DNA of 45,781 nucleotides from Pseudomonadota bacterium. Lineage in GTDB: Bacteria > Tectomicrobia > Entotheonellia > Entotheonellales > Entotheonellaceae. The stretch is taken from contig SXND01000084.1 of assembly GCA_005777235.1 (NCBI GenBank), positions 1 to 45,781 on the forward strand, in the 5' to 3' direction. The position numbers were made by a program, and so were the translations under genes. Below the pieces are notes generated by a model. The model had not been told where the DNA came from and did not search any database. It saw nothing but the letters and a program-made list of their open reading frames with translations. Below, one piece after another: positions 43,644-45,781 of the stretch (position 1 is its first letter; every line of letters begins with the position of its first letter).

Positions 43644-44399
43644 ATGACGACATGTCCGTACGGTAGAACTATGTTGGTGGGTTTGGTTGCCGTGGCTGGG
43701 CTCATGGGACTGCCCTGGCAAGCGCAGACCGCCCCGACTTTCCTCGGCCCGACGCCTTACCTCAGCTTTGTCGACAGTCCCTTCAACGTGTCCGGCTTCA
43801 CCTATTTCTACCTTGAAACCTTTGAAGACGGGGTGTTAAACACCCCTGGGGCCACGGCGAGTCCTGGGTGGACCGTGCTCAATCCTGATGTGTTCACCGA
43901 TTCAGTGGATGGAGACGACGGGACGATCGACGGGTCTGGCACCAGCGGGCGCTCGTTCTACTCCAGCGGCTCTCAGACGAGTGTGACGATTACATTCAAC
44001 GCCGCAGCCTTGGGGGGCAATCTTCCGACCCACGCCGGCATCGTCTGGACGGATGTCGGCAATGTCCTATCTGGCACATCAGAATTCGGTGACGTGACCT
44101 TGTCAGCGCTCGACGCCATGAGTCTGCCGCTCGGGTCTCTCACCGGGACCACACTGGGTGACGGCACGGTCTCTGGGGCAACGGCGGAGGACCGCTTCTT
44201 CGGCGTGACCAATGCTGCGGGGATCTTGAGTATTACCATCAGCATGAACAATAGCATCGACTGGGAAGTCGATCACTTGCAATACGGCTTTGCTGACCAA
44301 ACCGCAGTGCCAGAGCCCGCCACGCTGACCTTGTGTGGTCTTGGCACGCTCGCCCTGCTGGGCTACAACTGGCGACGGAAGAAAGGCGCTCAACTGTAG
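43644..44399 (+). CDS. PEP-CTERM sorting-domain secreted protein
   Basis: The 251-residue protein has a signal peptide (TMLVGLVAVAGLMGLPWQAQTA) and ends in the PEP-CTERM tripartite signal: VPEPATL, then the hydrophobic LCGLGTLALLGY, then the basic NWRRKK. Such proteins are exported, processed by an exosortase and linked to extracellular polysaccharide or the envelope. The body is Gly/Ser/Thr/Asp-rich with ETFEDGVLNTPG, VTITFNAAALGG and FFGVTNAAGILSITI, resembling other PEP-CTERM beta-sandwich proteins. AAGG precedes the ATG. No exosortase is in the window. It stands alone between the IS element and ssrA. Confidence 0.9.
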   Translation: MTTCPYGRTMLVGLVAVAGLMGLPWQAQTAPTFLGPTPYLSFVDSPFNVSGFTYFYLETFEDGVLNTPGATASPGWTVLNPDVFTDSVDGDDGTIDGSGTSGRSFYSSGSQTSVTITFNAAALGGNLPTHAGIVWTDVGNVLSGTSEFGDVTLSALDAMSLPLGSLTGTTLGDGTVSGATAEDRFFGVTNAAGILSITISMNNSIDWEVDHLQYGFADQTAVPEPATLTLCGLGTLALLGYNWRRKKGAQL

Positions 44400-44491
44400 A
44401 CAGCGCGGCACTGGCATGCAGTCGCCCTGCAGAGTGGAGGAACGCTTGGAGAGGGTGGTGGCACACGTGGTGCAGGCTATTCGTGTCATCG

Positions 44492-44523
44492 CTGTGTGAG
44501 GAACCCAAGGGCCCAACACACAG
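44492..44523. terminator. Stem-loop between PEP-CTERM gene and ssrA
   Basis: CTGTGTG (44492-44498) pairs with CACACAG (44517-44523) around a GGGCCC-containing loop. It lies at the convergence of two transcripts and may serve either direction. There is no U tract. Confidence 0.35.
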
Positions 44524-44576
44524 AGCATGACACGAAAGTCCTCACGTACTCGGAAGATATCGCAGATAAAGAGGAG

Positions 44577-44934
44577 TGGAGGCGGCGGGAATCGAACCCG
44601 CTTCCGAAAGTCTTCAGCTACAGAATCTACACATGCTTTACCAGGGAAGAGCTACACCCCTCCGACCTCCCTGGTCGGGCAAGAGAGATGTTTGCCCAGT
44701 TTAAGTTTCGCCAGATCCTCCTCCAGGCGTGGGAGGATGGAGGCTATCCCACATCGTGACGCCCAACACCACCACCGTGGGCGAGTGATGGGTGGACGCT
44801 AGCCGGGATTAAGCGGCTAGAGCTACTTCATAATCGTTGGCGATTATGGGTTGTTCCGCTTTTTTACGAGGCCTGCGGAGCCCTCGGCATGCAACTGTAA
44901 CCTCACATACCCCCGTCGAAATCCTTTCGCCCCC
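44577..44934 (-). ncRNA. ssrA: tmRNA (transfer-messenger RNA)
   Basis: The 5' end GGGGGCGAAAGGATTTCGAC (from 44934) and the 3' end GCGGGTTCGATTCCCGC then CGCCTCC-A (to 44577) form the tRNA-like half: acceptor stem GGGGGCG/CGCCTCC with one G-U pair, and a perfect T arm with loop TTCGATT. The 3' CCA is not encoded. The tag reading frame resumes at GCG (44859) and reads AEQPIIANDYEVALAA before TAA (44811-44809), with the usual ALAA degradation signal. tmRNA frees stalled ribosomes and tags the nascent chain. The 5' end is only 12 bases after the smpB stop, so it may share its transcript or use a promoter inside smpB. Confidence 0.95.
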
Positions 44935-44946
44935 TTGTGTCTCACC

Positions 44947-45420
44947 TTACTCGCCCGCTAAAGCCCGCTGAATATCGCGTTGGGCCGTGCGGGTTTTGAC
45001 CGCTTCACGCTTGTCGTACTGTTTTTTGCCTTTGGCTAAGCCCAACTCGACTTTCGCTTTGCCGTGCGAAAAATACATACGCGTGGGAATTAGCGTCAGG
45101 CCGCGTTCTTGCGTCTTGCTCCATAGGCGCTCAATTTCGCGCCGGTGTAAGAGCAGCTTGCGTGGCCGTACCGGGTCATGATTAAAACGATTCGCCTGCT
45201 CATATTGATCAATATGGGCCTGCAGTAGAAAAATTTCGCCTTCCTGAATATCCGCATAGGAATCTTTGAGATCAGCCCGACCCGCACGGAGCGATTTGAC
45301 CTCCGTGCCTTGCAACACTAAGCCCGCTTCGATGGTCTCGCTAATCGCATAATCGTAGCGCGCCCGTCGATTAGCACAGATCATTTTGTGGCCCGTGTCT
45401 TTTTTGCTACTCTCGGCCAT
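44947..45420 (-). CDS. smpB: SsrA-binding protein SmpB
   Basis: The 157-residue protein binds the tRNA-like domain of tmRNA and takes it to stalled ribosomes. It matches SmpB throughout: NRRARYDYAISETIEAGLVL, GTEVKSLRAGRADLKDSYAD, EGEIFLLQAHI, NRFNHDPVRPRKLLLHRREI, and the basic tail GLAKGKKQYDKREAVKTRTA, which mimics the anticodon arm. The ATG at 45420 gives the normal length; the longer upstream frame (to 45648) has no homology. It lies directly upstream of ssrA on the same strand, the classical arrangement. Confidence 0.95.
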   Translation of the reverse strand: MAESSKKDTGHKMICANRRARYDYAISETIEAGLVLQGTEVKSLRAGRADLKDSYADIQEGEIFLLQAHIDQYEQANRFNHDPVRPRKLLLHRREIERLWSKTQERGLTLIPTRMYFSHGKAKVELGLAKGKKQYDKREAVKTRTAQRDIQRALAGE

Positions 45421-45542
45421 ACGCACAACCTGATATGTGTGGGAAATATTCGTGAGTGATGATAAGAGTACCCTGCGCGCTCGTCGTTGGCAAGGGGACC
45501 ACAGTAATTCTTCTGCTGCAGCACCACGGGAGACTGCCACCG

Positions 45543-45781
45543 CTAGGAGGTGACGGCGTGCAACTTCTGCGCGGCTTCCATGATGCCACGACGCAAAATT
45601 TCCACCTCGCTGGAGTAGCAAATAATCTTGGCGCCAGCGCGGATCCATTGTTCGCCCTGGGCAATCGTGCCGACCAGCATCGAGACATCCTTGCCGTGGC
45701 GCTGTGCCGCTTCGATCAGCCGGGTGCGATACTCATCAATCACCTTACCCTGATAGCACGCCGGCGTGGATGGTGAAATAA
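45543..45781 (-). CDS. HpcH/HpaI aldolase-like protein, C-terminal part (runs off the window)
   Basis: The reverse-strand frame is open to the window edge; only the last ~79 codons are visible. It reads KVIDEYRTRLIEAAQRHGKD, VSMLVGTIAQGEQWIRAGA, then KIICYSSEVEILRRGIMEAA. This fits the C-terminal strand and helices of HpcH/HpaI (citrate lyase beta-like) aldolases, where the last barrel strand is followed by a helix reading S-x-[LV]-x-[IL]-x-x-G. These enzymes cleave 2-keto-4-hydroxy acids using a divalent metal. The catalytic residues lie beyond the window. Stop TAG is at 45543-45545. Confidence 0.6.
   Translation of the reverse strand, partial: ISPSTPACYQGKVIDEYRTRLIEAAQRHGKDVSMLVGTIAQGEQWIRAGAKIICYSSEVEILRRGIMEAAQKLHAVTS

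Overview
The window is GC-rich bacterial DNA holding about 27 intact or interrupted protein genes, a tmRNA gene, one decayed IS200/IS605-type element and several families of short palindromic repeats. A hybrid PKS-NRPS locus, a PEP-CTERM surface protein, many small-molecule catabolic enzymes (THI5-like binding protein, VOC proteins, a FAH-type hydratase, CMD and HpaI-type proteins) and the abundant palindromic repeats suggest a large-genome uncultivated environmental bacterium. The mix recalls Candidatus Entotheonella/Tectomicrobia, but that is inference: no rRNA or marker gene here fixes the taxon.

Layout. 1-3500: forward genes for a THI5-like binding protein, an aldo/keto reductase, a Trypco1-like small protein and a two-module VOC protein. 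3.9-5.8 kb: reverse genes for a SufE-domain protein and a probably 5'-truncated 2-keto-4-pentenoate hydratase-like protein. 6.4-19.3 kb: a forward biosynthetic operon made of a fully reducing PKS module (KS-AT-DH-MT-ER-KR-ACP), an overlapping NRPS module (C-A-PCP-TE) whose TE is cut by an in-frame TGA, and a GT2 glycosyltransferase. 20-21.2 kb: a rhodanese-MoeB/ThiF fusion with an in-frame TGA at the conserved crossover-loop cysteine and a SECIS-like hairpin just downstream, a strong selenoprotein candidate. 21.4-25.3 kb: TPR lipo/secreted protein, acetyl-CoA synthetase and FIST-domain sensor protein. 25.8-28.9 kb: a tightly packed reverse operon (VOC, MetE-like, DOMON-like, APH-type kinase).

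29.1-38.0 kb is a signalling island, visibly less GC-rich in its middle than the PKS region. Reading leftward are a 1249-residue pseudo-receiver/multi-GAF histidine kinase, a small pseudo-receiver, and a 655-residue receiver + kinase-like domain with a degenerate catalytic loop + OmpR-type winged helix. Reading rightward are a small protein with a possible ADP-ribosyltransferase-like motif, two unknown small proteins and a calcineurin-like metallophosphoesterase. This is the best candidate for an undescribed system in the window.

38.0-45.8 kb holds a Fis-type HTH remnant, a CobW-type GTPase with a His-rich tail but no CxCC motif, an Ldh-type dehydrogenase interrupted by TGA, a two-domain CMD protein, a tnpB pseudogene with two TAG codons, a PEP-CTERM protein, ssrA (tmRNA) directly downstream of smpB, and the 3' part of an HpcH/HpaI aldolase-like gene running off the end.

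Two themes cut across the window. Short elements with CTAG termini and hairpin cores sit repeatedly at gene ends, three times with the CTAG forming the TAG stop of the neighbouring gene. In-frame TGA codons interrupt three otherwise intact genes at positions that are normally Gly, Cys and Trp; only the Cys one carries a plausible selenocysteine signal.
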